In this document: positions 53,524-64,000 of the stretch, piece by piece
How positions within the stretch are numbered: the stretch's first letter is position 1
Layout of the letters: each line of letters begins with the position of its first letter
Source: Iodobacter fluviatilis
GTDB taxonomy: Bacteria > Pseudomonadota > Gammaproteobacteria > Burkholderiales > Chitinibacteraceae
Assembly: GCF_004194535.1 (NCBI RefSeq)
Contig: NZ_CP025781.1
Span: 930,001 to 994,000, forward strand
DNA length: 64,000 nucleotides
Direction: 5' to 3'
The notes under the pieces: generated by a model
What the model was told of the DNA's origin: nothing
The model's input: only the letters and a program-made list of their open reading frames with translations
Databases searched by the model: none
Position numbers and translations under genes: made by a program

Positions 53524-55569
53524 TTAGGCCAGCAGGCCAGCAATCCACCATGTCATCAGGCCAATTGCACCGATAATCATGGCAAAAGCGTAGTGGTAGA
53601 TATAACCCGTTTGCAGCTTACGTGCCGCTACTGAAAACAAGCCCACCAACTTGGCCGTGCCATTGACAAGCAAGCCATCAATGATAAAGGTATCGCCTAC
53701 TTTCCAGAACAAAGTACCAAGCACTCGGCCACCTGCGGCAAAACCATTGATATACAGATGATCCATGTAGTACTTCTCGTCCAGCAATTTCTTGATGCCG
53801 ATCGAGGTAAAGAAGCGATCGAGTGCATCAGGAATGCTAGGCTTCACTAAATAGAAGTACCAGGACACCACCACACCTGCCAAGGCTAACCAGAATGGTA
53901 GGGTAGTCAGTGAGTGGATCCCCATTGCAACCGCACCATGGAACTCTTCTTTCATGACTTCCATTGCCGGATGCGCTTCATGATTTACAAAAATCACACC
54001 CTTGAAGAAGTCACCGTAAAGCATAGGGTCGATCGCGAAGTAACCAATCACCAGCGACGGGATTGCCAGCATCACCAATGGCAAGGTCACAACCCAAGGT
54101 GTTTCGTGTGGTTTTTGCCCAGGAGCCAAGCCATGATGGTGCTCATCTGCGGCGTGATCATCATCATGTGCATGCGCCTCATGGCCGTGATCATGCGCTT
54201 TACCGAAACGCTCTTCACCGTGGAATACGAGGAAGTACATACGGAAAGAATAGAAAGCCGTTACAAACACACCCGCCACAACCGCGAAATAAGCAAAACC
54301 AGCGCCTGGCAAGTTAGAAGCATGCACCGCTTCAATAATCGAATCTTTAGAGTAGAAACCTGACAAGAACGGCGTACCGATCAAGGCCAAGGAGCCAATC
54401 AAAGAAGTAATCCAAGTAATCGGCATGTATTTACGCAAGCCACCCATCCTGCGGATGTCCTGATCGTGATGCATGCCAATGATCACTGAACCTGCAGCAA
54501 GGAATAACAGCGCTTTAAAGAAAGCGTGTGTCATCAAGTGAAATACCGCGACCGAGTAAGCCGACGCACCTAAGGCGACCGTCATATAACCCAGCTGCGA
54601 TAGCGTTGAATAAGCTACAACGCGCTTGATATCGTTTTGGATAATCCCGAGGAAACCCATAAACAAGGCGGTGATCGAACCAATCACCATCACAAAATTC
54701 AGTGCCGTATCGGATAGCTCAAACAATGGCGACATCCGTGCCACCATAAAGATACCTGCCGTTACCATTGTTGCCGCATGAATCAGCGCAGAAATAGGCG
54801 TTGGGCCTTCCATCGAATCTGGCAACCAAACATGTAGCGGGAACTGAGCCGATTTACCCATCGCACCGATAAACAGCAAGATGCAAGTCACCGACATCAA
54901 GGACCAAGTGACATTTGGGAACAAGCTAATAGTGGCGTCTTTCAGCTCAGGCGCTTTAGCAAATACATCGACATAATCGAGCGAGCCAAAGTAAGCCAGT
55001 ACCAAGCCAATCCCTAAGAGGAAACCAAAGTCACCCACACGGTTGATCAAGAAAGCCTTCATATTGGCGAAAGTTGCCGTTGGCTTTTTGAACCAGAAAC
55101 CGATCAAGAGATAAGAAACTAAACCTACCGCTTCCCAACCGAAAAAGAGCTGAACGAAGTTATTCGCCATCACCAGCATCAACATCGAGAAGGTAAACAG
55201 CGAGATATAACTAAAGAAACGCTGATAGCCTGGGTCTTCAGACATATAACCGATGGTGTAGATATGCACCATCAAGGATACAAAGGTCACCACGCACATC
55301 ATCATTGCGGTGAGCTTATCAACCAAGAAACCAACGTTAAAATCGACGCCATTAACAGTTAGCCAAGTGTAAACCGTACCGTTAAAGTTATCGCCACCTG
55401 CAACCAAGTGGTTTAAAACATAAGCCGACATCAGAAACGAAGCAGCAACACCGCCAATCGTGACGATATGTGATGCCCGCCGCCCGATTGCCCAGCCAAA
55501 TAGCCCAGCAACCAGCGCACCGAAAAGAGGCGCCAGTGGGATTAAGAGATAAATCGTTTTCATATCCAT
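53524..55569 (-). CDS. nuoL: NADH-quinone oxidoreductase subunit L
   Basis: 681 residues, somewhat longer than E. coli NuoL (613). Antiporter domain with QLFFGWEAVGLVSYLLIGFW, KSAQFPLHVWLPDSMEGPT and RVVAYSTLSQLGYM, then the C-terminal lateral helix that clamps the membrane arm. The extra length includes a His-rich cytoplasm- or periplasm-facing loop at about residues 456-482 (HDHGHEAHAHDDDH). Confidence 0.96.
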   Translation of the reverse strand: MDMKTIYLLIPLAPLFGALVAGLFGWAIGRRASHIVTIGGVAASFLMSAYVLNHLVAGGDNFNGTVYTWLTVNGVDFNVGFLVDKLTAMMMCVVTFVSLMVHIYTIGYMSEDPGYQRFFSYISLFTFSMLMLVMANNFVQLFFGWEAVGLVSYLLIGFWFKKPTATFANMKAFLINRVGDFGFLLGIGLVLAYFGSLDYVDVFAKAPELKDATISLFPNVTWSLMSVTCILLFIGAMGKSAQFPLHVWLPDSMEGPTPISALIHAATMVTAGIFMVARMSPLFELSDTALNFVMVIGSITALFMGFLGIIQNDIKRVVAYSTLSQLGYMTVALGASAYSVAVFHLMTHAFFKALLFLAAGSVIIGMHHDQDIRRMGGLRKYMPITWITSLIGSLALIGTPFLSGFYSKDSIIEAVHASNLPGAGFAYFAVVAGVFVTAFYSFRMYFLVFHGEERFGKAHDHGHEAHAHDDDHAADEHHHGLAPGQKPHETPWVVTLPLVMLAIPSLVIGYFAIDPMLYGDFFKGVIFVNHEAHPAMEVMKEEFHGAVAMGIHSLTTLPFWLALAGVVVSWYFYLVKPSIPDALDRFFTSIGIKKLLDEKYYMDHLYINGFAAGGRVLGTLFWKVGDTFIIDGLLVNGTAKLVGLFSVAARKLQTGYIYHYAFAMIIGAIGLMTWWIAGLLA

Positions 55570-55585
55570 TTGTAATCCTGTCCCC

Positions 55586-55891
55586 TTAACCCTTCAGGCT
55601 GTCGAGATCTTCGACGTTGATCGATCGTAGATTGCGGAATAACACGATCAGGATCGCCAGCCCGATTGCAGCTTCAGCCGCGGCCACCGTCAAGATAAAG
55701 AATACGAAAACCTGTCCTGCTGGATCGTCTAAAAACTGCGAGAAAGCAATGAAATTCATATTCACCGCAAGCAACATCAACTCAATCGCCATTAACAGCA
55801 CGATGAGGTTTTTGCGGTTCATAAAGATACCGAAAATACTGATGGCAAATAAACAAGCCGCCAGTACAAGATAATGCGTCAACTCAAGCAT
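55586..55891 (-). CDS. nuoK: NADH-quinone oxidoreductase subunit K
   Basis: 101 residues, three helices. Carries the two conserved membrane Glu positions ([30 protein letters not shown]). Part of the E-channel of complex I. Fifteen bases from nuoJ and 16 from nuoL. Confidence 0.97.
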   Translation of the reverse strand: MLELTHYLVLAACLFAISIFGIFMNRKNLIVLLMAIELMLLAVNMNFIAFSQFLDDPAGQVFVFFILTVAAAEAAIGLAILIVLFRNLRSINVEDLDSLKG

Positions 55892-55905
55892 GAAATATCT
55901 TCCCC

Positions 55906-56547
55906 TTAGGCTGCTGGTTTATCGTCGTTGGCAGGAGCATCTGCCAGCTCTTTTACTGTTGTGGCCATCTTAACGATGCGCAAGCGATCGCTTGCTTTTA
56001 CGCGAACCTGATCAGCTGGATCGATATATTTGCTGCTTTTACGCTTGCGTAGAGTCAGCGCAATGGCGGCAATCATACCCACCAGCAAAATAAACGAAGC
56101 CAATTGGAAAGGCAGGAAGTACTGGGTGTAAATCAAACGGCCCAGCTCATGTACATTGCTATAACCCGCTGGATGATCAACGATGGCAGCGCCATTCAGC
56201 TGGCTTGCGCCATGAGTAATCACTAGGACCATTTCCAGCAGCATTGTTCCGGCGACCAAACCTGCAATCGGGGCGAACTTCCAGAAGCCTTTACGCAATT
56301 CCTCAAAGTTGATATCGAGCATCATCACCACAAACAAGAACAGCACCATGACGGCGCCCACATAAATCAGTACCAGCGAGACAGCGAGAAATTCAGCCTT
56401 CATCAGCATCCACAGCATGGCTGCGGTAAAAAAGGACAAAATCAGCAGCAACGCGGCTTGCACTGGGTTTTTGGTACTCACCACCCCAAGTGCAGACAAG
56501 AGCAGCACCAAGGCAAAGAAACTAAATAGAGCTTGTGTCATGTCCAC
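55906..56547 (-). CDS. nuoJ: NADH-quinone oxidoreductase subunit J
   Basis: 213 residues, five helices. [20 protein letters not shown] is the hallmark helix (TM3, which flips between alpha and pi forms in complex I structures). A charged C-terminal tail of about 45 residues follows. Overlap and spacing fit the operon. Confidence 0.96.
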   Translation of the reverse strand: MDMTQALFSFFALVLLLSALGVVSTKNPVQAALLLILSFFTAAMLWMLMKAEFLAVSLVLIYVGAVMVLFLFVVMMLDINFEELRKGFWKFAPIAGLVAGTMLLEMVLVITHGASQLNGAAIVDHPAGYSNVHELGRLIYTQYFLPFQLASFILLVGMIAAIALTLRKRKSSKYIDPADQVRVKASDRLRIVKMATTVKELADAPANDDKPAA

Positions 56548-56550
56548 CCC

Positions 56551-57039
56551 TTAACGGTACTTAGCGTCTTGCGCTTTGCGTTCTGCAATTTCGCTCTCGT
56601 ACTTATCACCGACAGCCAGCAACATCGGCTTGGTGTAGTAGAGATCGCCCCGTTTTTCGCCGTGATATTCAAGAATATGCGTTTCCACGATGGCATCCAC
56701 CGGGCAAGCTTCTTCACAAAAACCACAGAAAATGCACTTGGTCAGGTCGATGTCATAGCGTGTGGTGCGGCGTGTGCCGTCCTCACGCTTATCAGACTCA
56801 ATCACAATCGCTTGAGCTGGGCAAACTGCTTCGCAAAGCTTACAGGCGATGCAACGCTCTTCACCATTGGCGTAGCGACGTTGCGCATGCAGGCCACGAA
56901 AACGCGGGCTATACGGTGTTTTTTCTTCCGGAAACTGCACTGTGATCTTGGTCTGGAACATATGGCGACCGGTCAGCATCAGACCTTTTACCAGTTCCAC
57001 GAGCAAGAACGTTTTAAAGAAATAAGCAATCTTTTCCAT
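56551..57039 (-). CDS. nuoI: NADH-quinone oxidoreductase subunit I (two 4Fe-4S)
   Basis: 162 residues. Two ferredoxin motifs, [12 protein letters not shown] and [12 protein letters not shown], bind clusters N6a and N6b that pass electrons towards quinone. An amphipathic N-terminal helix touches the membrane. Confidence 0.97.
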   Translation of the reverse strand: MEKIAYFFKTFLLVELVKGLMLTGRHMFQTKITVQFPEEKTPYSPRFRGLHAQRRYANGEERCIACKLCEAVCPAQAIVIESDKREDGTRRTTRYDIDLTKCIFCGFCEEACPVDAIVETHILEYHGEKRGDLYYTKPMLLAVGDKYESEIAERKAQDAKYR

Positions 57040-57051
57040 TGTCGGTCCTGT

Positions 57052-58098
57052 TTATTTCCAGAGAGACAGCGGCGTCTGCATCCAAGCGCCCACTACCACA
57101 ATCCAAATCAAGGTCACTGGAATAAAAATCTTCCAACCCAAACGCATCAGCTGATCGTAACGATAGCGAGGGAAAGTAGCGCGGAACCACAAGAAGCAGA
57201 ACAGCATAAAGGCTACTTTTAGTACCCACCACAATACTGACGGAGCACCCAGAACGCTCCAGCTTGCTGGGAACGGGCTAAGCCAACCACCAAGGAACAT
57301 GATCGATGTCATGGCTGAAATCAAAATCATATTGGCGTATTCGGCCAAGAAAAACAGCGCAAAGCTCATGCCCGAGTATTCGACCATATGACCCGCAACA
57401 ATTTCTGATTCGCCTTCGGTTACATCAAACGGTGCACGGTTGGTTTCAGCCACGCCAGAAATAAAGTAAATCACGAACAAAGGCAGCAACGGAATTAAGT
57501 TCCACGACAGGATAGAACCACCTGCCATGCCTTGGCCCTGCTGATTTACGATCTCAGTCATATTCAAACTGCCTGAAACCATCATCACGCCAACCAGCGC
57601 AAAACCCATAGCTAGCTCGTAAGAGATCACCTGAGCCGCAGCGCGCATCGCACCCAAAAAGGCATACTTAGAGTTAGATGCCCAGCCAGCCAGAATCACG
57701 CCATAAACGCCCATCGAAGTGATAGCCATCACGTAAAGCAAGCCAACGTTTACATCCGCTAACACATAGCCTGGATAGAACGGCACCACGGCCCAAGCCG
57801 CCAGCGCCGGTACCAGAACCATAATTGGCGCTAGAAAAAACAGACCGGTACTCGCCGCTGATGGAGAAATAATTTCTTTCAGCAGCAGCTTTACACCGTC
57901 AGCAATCGGCTGCAGCAGCCCAAACGGACCAACCCGATTTGGGCCGATACGAATCTGCATATAACCAATGACTTTACGTTCGGCCAGAGTCAAGTAAGCC
58001 ACCGCGCCCATTAAAGGCGCAACAATGCAAACGATCTTCAGTAAGGTCCAGAGGACAAACGCGATCTCTGCGCCGAACAACCCTTGTAACATTTCCAT
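57052..58098 (-). CDS. nuoH: NADH-quinone oxidoreductase subunit H
   Basis: 348 residues, eight or nine helices. Contains [20 protein letters not shown] and the charged loop [20 protein letters not shown] that lines the quinone chamber. It couples the peripheral and membrane arms. Confidence 0.97.
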   Translation of the reverse strand: MEMLQGLFGAEIAFVLWTLLKIVCIVAPLMGAVAYLTLAERKVIGYMQIRIGPNRVGPFGLLQPIADGVKLLLKEIISPSAASTGLFFLAPIMVLVPALAAWAVVPFYPGYVLADVNVGLLYVMAITSMGVYGVILAGWASNSKYAFLGAMRAAAQVISYELAMGFALVGVMMVSGSLNMTEIVNQQGQGMAGGSILSWNLIPLLPLFVIYFISGVAETNRAPFDVTEGESEIVAGHMVEYSGMSFALFFLAEYANMILISAMTSIMFLGGWLSPFPASWSVLGAPSVLWWVLKVAFMLFCFLWFRATFPRYRYDQLMRLGWKIFIPVTLIWIVVVGAWMQTPLSLWK

Positions 58099-58110
58099 AT
58101 TGGGCGCCCT

Positions 58111-60408
58111 TTAAGCTTTAGAAACCGACAGGCTGCTATACATGCCAGCGAGCTCTCGCGTCGCGGAATGGCTAGCTAGCACACGAATCACATTGTCGGC
58201 GAGGCCATTATCCAGCTCCGCAAACAAGGAAACTGTCGCACCGCCCTGCTCTACTTTGGCTAGATCATTCACAGCCAAGCCCAATGCAGCGAGTGTTGCC
58301 GCGTTGGCTTTCAGCGCAGGTGCAGCGGTGCTTGCCTGTAGGCTTTGCGCACGGCGAACCAAACTATCTGCCTGATACATAGGCACTTCGCCTAAGCGAA
58401 CCAAGCCACTTGCAGCACGCGCCTTAACGGCAACAGCAGCAACTAGTGCGTTATTTAAGCGCGCAGCTGTATCGCCAGCGAGGGCTTCATCGCGAATCTG
58501 TTCGGACGATTCGTAATCAAAACCATTAAAGCCAAGCACATTGCCTAAAACGCGGAATACTTTCCAAGCTGGGCGAGTCTCACCAAGTGGACGCACCACA
58601 CCGTTAAAGCTTTGTGGCTTGCCTTCCATATTCACAAACGTACCCGATGTTTCGGAGAACGGTGAGATCGGCAGAATCACATCAGCAAAATCCAGTGCGC
58701 AGCTATTGAATGCTGACATCACCACAACCATTTCAGCGGACTTCACTGCCGCCAGCGCTTCTTGGCCGTTGTGTGTATCAAACTCGGTTTCAGCATTTAA
58801 AAGCACATAAGCTTTTTTCGGTGTAGCGAAGACATTACCGCCAACCGTTGCACCAATCAGCTGAGCGCCCACGGTATTAGCCGCTTCGCTCATCACACCT
58901 AGCGTTGCGCCAGTTAGCTCAGCCAATGCAGCAGCTGCAGCGTATAACTCAGCAGAGCGTGGGTTGTGCGTTGCGATATTGCCTAGCAATACGGCCGATT
59001 TACCGGCGAGCGTTGCAGCAATCCTTCGAGCTGTATCAGTGACTTCAACGCCAGCTAAATCGATATGTACAGGAGCCGTCTTGCTGGTGTCAGCTTCAAC
59101 AACAGCCTTAATCACAGCCAACACGCCTTCAACCAGCTGATCAGGGCGAACAACAGATTGCGCGGCGACTTTAGTCAGCAAATCATCGCTATGCACATTC
59201 ACTAAAGAAAGCTTCAAGCCTTTCTTAACCGATTGACGTAGGCGCTGTGCAAGCAAAGGCTGCTCTTGGCGTAATGACGAACCAATCACCAGCACCGCTT
59301 CAGAAGCAGCCAAATCAACAATCGATTGGCCTAACCAAGTAGCGCCAGTCGTATTCAGGCTGAAGTCTGCGTTGCGTAAGCGAGTCTCAACGTTTTCTAC
59401 GCCTAAACCTGCCATCAATTTACGCAGAGTAAATAGCTCTTCAACTGTGCTATTAGGCGTTGCAACTGCAGCCACAGATGCAGCACCGTGGTCTGATACC
59501 ACTTGCTTCAGGCCATTTGCCACGTATTCAAGCGCGGCTTGCCAATCTGTAACTTGCCAAACGCCACCCTGCTTAATCATTGGCTTTTGCAGACGCTCGC
59601 TACTATTTAGCGCTTCATAAGAGAAACGATCACGATCACTCAGCCAGCATTCATTAATGGCTTCGTTTTCCAGCGGCAATACACGCATTACTTTGTTGTT
59701 TTTTACCTGCACAACTAGATTTGAACCCAAACCATCATGCGGGCTTACCGATTTACGACGCGATAATTCCCATGTGCGGGCGGAGTAGCGGAACGGCTTG
59801 CTAGTCAACGCACCAACTGGGCAAAGATCAATCACATTACCGGAAATTTCTGACTTAACCGCCTTGCCAACAAAGGACATGACTTCGGTAAATTCACCGC
59901 GACCAGCCATACCCAGCTCTTGGAAGCCAGCAATTTCTTCGGTAAAGCGAACGCAGCGGCTGCAATGGATGCAACGCGTCATATCAGTAGAAATCAACGG
60001 GCCTAGGTCTTTATTAACCACAACACGCTTTTCTTCTGTGTAACGCGAGCCAGACTGACCGTAGCCAACCGCAAGATCTTGCAGCTGACATTCACCGCCC
60101 TGATCGCAAATCGGGCAATCGAGCGGGTGATTAATCAGTAAGAATTCCATCACCCCCTGCTGCGCCTTCACGGCCTGATCAGAGTGGGTCCAGACTTTCA
60201 TCCCGTCCGTGACGGGGGTTGCACAGGCTGGCAAAGGCTTAGGCGCTTTCTCAACCTGAACAAGGCACATACGGCAGTTTGCGGCAATAGACAGCTTTTT
60301 GTGATAGCAAAAATGCGGGATGTGCACGCCAACAGAATTGGCTGCGTCCATCACCGTGCTACCACCTGGCACTGTCAGTTTCTTACCGTCGATTTCAATT
60401 TCCAGCAT
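58111..60408 (-). CDS. nuoG: NADH-quinone oxidoreductase subunit G
   Basis: 765 residues. The N-terminal [2Fe-2S] domain (GVHIPHFCYHKKLSIAANCR-MCLVQVEKAPKPLPAC) and the His-Cys4 domain (LDCPICDQGGECQLQDLAVG, then CIHCSRCVRF) hold N1b, N5 and N4. The molybdopterin-oxidoreductase-like remainder has lost the cofactor role. The N7 ligand motif of E. coli type (CxxC at the start of the large domain) is not seen. Confidence 0.96.
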   Translation of the reverse strand: MLEIEIDGKKLTVPGGSTVMDAANSVGVHIPHFCYHKKLSIAANCRMCLVQVEKAPKPLPACATPVTDGMKVWTHSDQAVKAQQGVMEFLLINHPLDCPICDQGGECQLQDLAVGYGQSGSRYTEEKRVVVNKDLGPLISTDMTRCIHCSRCVRFTEEIAGFQELGMAGRGEFTEVMSFVGKAVKSEISGNVIDLCPVGALTSKPFRYSARTWELSRRKSVSPHDGLGSNLVVQVKNNKVMRVLPLENEAINECWLSDRDRFSYEALNSSERLQKPMIKQGGVWQVTDWQAALEYVANGLKQVVSDHGAASVAAVATPNSTVEELFTLRKLMAGLGVENVETRLRNADFSLNTTGATWLGQSIVDLAASEAVLVIGSSLRQEQPLLAQRLRQSVKKGLKLSLVNVHSDDLLTKVAAQSVVRPDQLVEGVLAVIKAVVEADTSKTAPVHIDLAGVEVTDTARRIAATLAGKSAVLLGNIATHNPRSAELYAAAAALAELTGATLGVMSEAANTVGAQLIGATVGGNVFATPKKAYVLLNAETEFDTHNGQEALAAVKSAEMVVVMSAFNSCALDFADVILPISPFSETSGTFVNMEGKPQSFNGVVRPLGETRPAWKVFRVLGNVLGFNGFDYESSEQIRDEALAGDTAARLNNALVAAVAVKARAASGLVRLGEVPMYQADSLVRRAQSLQASTAAPALKANAATLAALGLAVNDLAKVEQGGATVSLFAELDNGLADNVIRVLASHSATRELAGMYSSLSVSKA

Positions 60409-60429
60409 GCTTCGACTCAGTGGCTCAAA

Positions 60430-61719
60430 TTAAACCCAAGCCTGCAGAGCAGTCTTGTGTTTAATAAGGTATTCAAATTCGCTACGGAAGTGTTTAAGCA
60501 TTCCGCGCACCGGGAAAACAGCTGCGTCGCCGAGGGCACAAATGGTTCGCCCTGCGATGTTATTACCGACACTATCCAATAGCTCCAAGTCTTCCGGAAC
60601 GCCATGGCCCTGTGCGATACGATGAACAATGCGATACAACCAACCGGTGCCTTCACGACACGGTGTACATTGGCCACACGATTCTTCGAAGTAGAAATAT
60701 GACAAACGCTCCAGCGCCTGCACCATATTGACGGTTTCATCCATCACGATTACCGCGCCCGAACCCAGCATCGATCCCGCCTTAGCGATCGAATCGTAGT
60801 CCATCGTGCATTGCATCATGATGTCAGCAGGCAAGACCGGCGAAGATGATCCACCAGGAATCACCGCCTTGAGTTTTTTGCCATCTTTCATACCACCGCA
60901 AAGCTCAAGCAGCTCCGAAAACGGCATGCCCAGCGGCACTTCGTAGTTTCCAGGACGGTTTACATGGCCAGAAACCGAAAATAACTTAGTGCCACCGTTA
61001 TTAGGTTTACCTAGCTCAAGAAATTTCTGCCCGCCTTCGCGGATAATGTAAGGTACGGAGGCAAACGTCTCGGTATTATTAATTGTGGTTGGCTTGCCGT
61101 AGAGGCCGTAGCTGGCCGGAAAAGGCGGCTTAAAGCGCGGCTGACCTTTTTTGCCTTCTAAGGATTCCAGCAGTGCCGTTTCTTCACCGCAAATATAAGC
61201 GCCGTAGCCATGATGCGCATGCAGCTCGAAGCTAAATTCTGAACCCAGAATTTTATCGCCTAAAAAGCCTGCCTTGCGGGCTTCTTCGAGTGCTTCTTCA
61301 AAGCGCTCGTAAGCTTCAAACACTTCACCGTGGATATAGTTGTAACCCACGGTAATGCCCATCGCGTAAGCACCAATAATCATGCCTTCGATCAGCGCAT
61401 GTGGATTAGACACAATAATGTCTAAATCCTTAAAGGTGCCCGGCTCACCCTCGTCGGTATTACATACAAGGTATTTTTGCCCTGGGAAACTACGCGGCAT
61501 AAACGACCATTTCAAGCCAGTCGGAAAACCTGCACCACCACGGCCACGCAGGCCAGATGTTTTCATTTGCGCAATGATTTCATCTTGAGTAATGTTTTCA
61601 CTCAGGATTTTTTTCAGTGCAGCATAACCGCCGCGCTTAACGTATTCGTCAAGCTTCCAGCAGTTTGGATCTTCAAAGTTGACGTCTTCAAATACAACGC
61701 CGGATACGTAGACGGTCAT
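60430..61719 (-). CDS. nuoF: NADH-quinone oxidoreductase subunit F
   Basis: 429 residues. FMN/NADH site ([34 protein letters not shown]) and the N3 [4Fe-4S] motif [12 protein letters not shown]. This is where NADH hands over its hydride. One-base junction with nuoE. Confidence 0.97.
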   Translation of the reverse strand: MTVYVSGVVFEDVNFEDPNCWKLDEYVKRGGYAALKKILSENITQDEIIAQMKTSGLRGRGGAGFPTGLKWSFMPRSFPGQKYLVCNTDEGEPGTFKDLDIIVSNPHALIEGMIIGAYAMGITVGYNYIHGEVFEAYERFEEALEEARKAGFLGDKILGSEFSFELHAHHGYGAYICGEETALLESLEGKKGQPRFKPPFPASYGLYGKPTTINNTETFASVPYIIREGGQKFLELGKPNNGGTKLFSVSGHVNRPGNYEVPLGMPFSELLELCGGMKDGKKLKAVIPGGSSSPVLPADIMMQCTMDYDSIAKAGSMLGSGAVIVMDETVNMVQALERLSYFYFEESCGQCTPCREGTGWLYRIVHRIAQGHGVPEDLELLDSVGNNIAGRTICALGDAAVFPVRGMLKHFRSEFEYLIKHKTALQAWV

Positions 61720-62192
61720 TATTCGAGCTCCGCCAGTTTTTTGTCGATCGCCTCAGGCGTCATATGGCTGCACATGGAATGGTTGTTTACCAGCATAACT
61801 GGCGCATAACCACAGGCTCCCATGCACTCCCCTTCTTTCAGTGTAAATTTGCCGTCAGGCGTGGTTTCATTAAAACCTATGCCCAACTTTTGCTTGATGT
61901 AATGCGCCGCAGTATAGCCGCCGGACAAAGCACAGGGCAGATTGGTACATACCGTGATCTTATGTTTACCGACGGGCTTTAAATCATACATATTGTAGAA
62001 AGTAGCCACTTCCAGCGCCATCATCGGGGCAATGCCCAGATAGTTAGCGATGAATTCGATCATTTCATTACTTAAGTAGCGATGTTCAGTTTGCGCAATA
62101 CGCAGAGCACCCATGACTGCAGAGCGCTTTTGTTCTGCTGGGTACTTGGCTACTTCACGATCAATCAACGCTAGGGATTGAGTAGTTAACAT
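61719..62192 (-). CDS. nuoE: NADH-quinone oxidoreductase subunit E
   Basis: 157 residues, thioredoxin-like fold with N1a ligands in [12 protein letters not shown] and [14 protein letters not shown]. Start and stop abut its neighbours by single bases, so translation is tightly coupled. Confidence 0.97.
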   Translation of the reverse strand: MLTTQSLALIDREVAKYPAEQKRSAVMGALRIAQTEHRYLSNEMIEFIANYLGIAPMMALEVATFYNMYDLKPVGKHKITVCTNLPCALSGGYTAAHYIKQKLGIGFNETTPDGKFTLKEGECMGACGYAPVMLVNNHSMCSHMTPEAIDKKLAELE

Positions 62193-63448
62193 CAGCGGTC
62201 AATCTCCCCGAATACAACGTCTTGAGTTCCAATGATCGCCACCACGTCGGACAACATATGGCCACGCGCCATTTCATCTAGGGAGGCTAAATGGGCAAAA
62301 CCCGGTGCACGAATTTTCATGCGGTAAGGCTTATTCGCCCCATCGGACACCATATAGATACCAAACTCACCCTTAGGATGCTCAACAGCGGCGTAAGCTT
62401 CACCCTCTGGAACATGCATGCCTTCGGTAAATAGTTTGAAGTGGTGAATCAGCTCTTCCATATTGGCTTTCATGCCGCCACGTGAAGGCGATGCCACCTT
62501 ATGATTATCCACAATCACAGGGCCAAGATTGGCTTTCAACCATGCCACACACTGCTTGATAATGCGGTTAGACTGGCGCATTTCTTCCACGCGAACCAGA
62601 TAGCGATCATAACAATCGCCATTAGTACCCACTGGTATATCAAAATCAAGCGAGCCGTAAACTTCGTAGGGCTGTTTCTTACGCAAATCCCACTCAATAC
62701 CCGAGCCCCGCAGCATTGGGCCAGTTAGACCCAGCGCCAAAGCGCGTTCAGGTGTGATAATGCCAATACCCACGGTACGCTGTTTCCAGATTCGATTATC
62801 TGTCAACAATGTTTCGTATTCGTCAACATAGGTTGGGAAGCGATTGGTGAAGTCTTCGATAAAATCGAGTAAAGAACCGTTCCGATTGCCATTTAATTTT
62901 TTGATCGCAGCGGCGTTACGCACCTTAGAAGCTTGGTACTGTGGCATTTGATCTGGTAAATCACGGTAAACGCCACCCGGACGATAATAGGCCGCGTGCA
63001 TACGTGCACCTGACACGGCTTCATAACAGTCCATCAGGTCTTCGCGTTCACGGAATGCATACAAGAAGATCGTCATCGCGCCACAGTCAATACCGTGTGC
63101 ACCAATCCACATCAGGTGGTTCAGTATCCGCGTGATTTCATCAAACATCACACGGATATACTGAGCACGCAGTGGCACTTCAATGCCAGTCATTTTTTCA
63201 ATCGCCATGCAGTAAGCATGCTCATTGCACATCATCGACACATAGTCGAGGCGGTCCATATAAGGCAGTGATTGGATATAAGTTTTGGATTCAGCTAGTT
63301 TTTCAGTACCACGGTGCAAAAGCCCGATATGCGGGTCAGCCCGTTCAACCACTTCACCATCAAGCTCTAGCACAAGGCGAAGCACGCCGTGCGCGGCGGG
63401 GTGTTGTGGTCCGAAGTTAAGCGTGTAGTTGCGGATTTCAGCAGCCAC
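62192..63448 (-). CDS. nuoD: NADH-quinone oxidoreductase subunit D (GTG start)
   Basis: 418 residues from a GTG at 63448, giving (M)[20 protein letters not shown], the normal NuoD start. GGAG lies seven bases upstream and the gene overlaps nuoC by 11 bases. An upstream start at 63487 would add 13 residues unlike the family. Contains the quinone-site His in the GPQHPAAHG loop and the C-terminal motif RAPGFAHL...[18 protein letters not shown]. Confidence 0.95.
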   Translation of the reverse strand: MAAEIRNYTLNFGPQHPAAHGVLRLVLELDGEVVERADPHIGLLHRGTEKLAESKTYIQSLPYMDRLDYVSMMCNEHAYCMAIEKMTGIEVPLRAQYIRVMFDEITRILNHLMWIGAHGIDCGAMTIFLYAFREREDLMDCYEAVSGARMHAAYYRPGGVYRDLPDQMPQYQASKVRNAAAIKKLNGNRNGSLLDFIEDFTNRFPTYVDEYETLLTDNRIWKQRTVGIGIITPERALALGLTGPMLRGSGIEWDLRKKQPYEVYGSLDFDIPVGTNGDCYDRYLVRVEEMRQSNRIIKQCVAWLKANLGPVIVDNHKVASPSRGGMKANMEELIHHFKLFTEGMHVPEGEAYAAVEHPKGEFGIYMVSDGANKPYRMKIRAPGFAHLASLDEMARGHMLSDVVAIIGTQDVVFGEIDR

Positions 63449-64000
63449 CGTAGTTCTCCTCGCGGATGATACGCGGAGTTGTTTCACGCGGATCGATAGT
63501 GACAGGCTGATAGATCACGCGGCCTTGTTCTGGGTCATAACGCATTTCTACGTAACCTGACAGCGGGAAATCCTTACGGAAAGGATGACCAACAAAACCG
63601 TAATCGGTCAGAATACGGCGTAAATCTGGGTGGCCTTGGAACATAATCCCAAATAAATCAAACGCTTCGCGCTCAAACCAATTCAGGCCAGGCCAAACAG
63701 TCACAACCGATGGCACAACAGGGAAATCATCATCAGTACAGAACACACGTACACGTAAGCGAACATTGTGTTTATACGACAAGAAATGATAAACCGCTGC
63801 AAAACGATGACCTTCCCATGCCGCGTCTTTGTAAGTGCTGTAGTCCACACCGCAAACGTCCAGACAGGATTCAAAGTGCAATGCGGCATCATCACGCAGC
63901 ATAAGAGCCACAGCGGGCCATGCAACAACCGGCACTTCAATAGTAACTTCGTCTAAAGCACAAACCATTTTGGAGAGGTTAGCCCCCCCCACCTCACCTA
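63438..64000 (-). CDS. nuoC: NADH-quinone oxidoreductase subunit C, partial (5' end beyond window)
   Basis: The frame stays open to the right edge, so the start is probably outside. Visible: [43 protein letters not shown] (family signature), the [17 protein letters not shown] loop and the C-terminal [18 protein letters not shown] run of eight G on the coding strand lies in the first visible codons (63983-63990). nuoA and nuoB should follow beyond the edge. Confidence 0.93.
   Translation of the reverse strand, partial: GEVGGANLSKMVCALDEVTIEVPVVAWPAVALMLRDDAALHFESCLDVCGVDYSTYKDAAWEGHRFAAVYHFLSYKHNVRLRVRVFCTDDDFPVVPSVVTVWPGLNWFEREAFDLFGIMFQGHPDLRRILTDYGFVGHPFRKDFPLSGYVEMRYDPEQGRVIYQPVTIDPRETTPRIIREENYGGC

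Noticed and set aside
1-64000. CRISPR array, prophage or rRNA operon
   Set aside because: No regularly spaced short direct repeats, phage structural genes or rRNA sequence were seen anywhere in the window.

Overview
The window is a 64 kb stretch of a Gram-negative bacterial chromosome. Several features point to a betaproteobacterium of the order Neisseriales, most like the Chromobacteriaceae (Iodobacter-type). These are the LptF/LptG pair divergent from pepA, the order thrS-infC-rpmI-rplT-pheS-pheT-ihfA-merR-tRNA-Pro, a nuo (complex I) operon ending in a DUF2818 gene, a PEP-CTERM protein, and moderate GC. The genus is inference; no rRNA or other marker settles it.

Layout. 1-4.7 kb: pepA (partial, minus) divergent from lptF-lptG (LPS export), then galE. 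4.7-5.4 kb: gene-poor, with mobile repeats. 5.4-9 kb: a hybrid sensor kinase and a YbjD-like OLD-family ATPase/nuclease, convergent. 9.4-13 kb: a surface-polysaccharide block (Wzx-like flippase, GT2 and GT4 glycosyltransferases). 13.2-14 kb: rlmJ. 14.6-17.8 kb: an ECF sigma factor, a mini anti-sigma, and a bufferin-type RiPP operon (DUF2282 precursor, DUF692/MNIO enzyme, DUF2063 partner, DoxX), probably for copper handling. 18.2-22.2 kb: a periplasmic solute-binding protein, a dapA-like pseudogene split by a repeat, rhlE and prmB.

22.2-37.2 kb is accessory. It holds a two-gene McrBC-like restriction system whose nuclease gene is frameshifted, then a type VI secretion VgrG module read leftwards: vgrG, a DUF4123 adaptor, three tandem DUF3304 lipoprotein immunity candidates and a DUF2235 (Tle1-like) phospholipase effector. 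An IS3-family remnant, a Tat-exported spermidine-dehydrogenase-like flavoprotein and an IS5-family remnant follow. The segment stops at the 3' end of a tRNA-Pro gene.

37.3-45.3 kb is core translation machinery on the minus strand. infC appears to start at AUA, and a tRNA-Val lies upstream of thrS. 45.8-49.6 kb: a PEP-CTERM protein translationally coupled to a large secreted subtilase. 50-64 kb: the nuo operon on the minus strand, DUF2818-nuoN back to nuoC (cut by the window end).

The main non-genic observation is a family of ~168 bp imperfect palindromes bounded by CTAG and a 20-base terminal inverted repeat (four copies). One copy sits inside the dapA-like remnant so exactly that removing it with one CTAG restores the reading frame. 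A second element family with 22-base inverted ends is also present.
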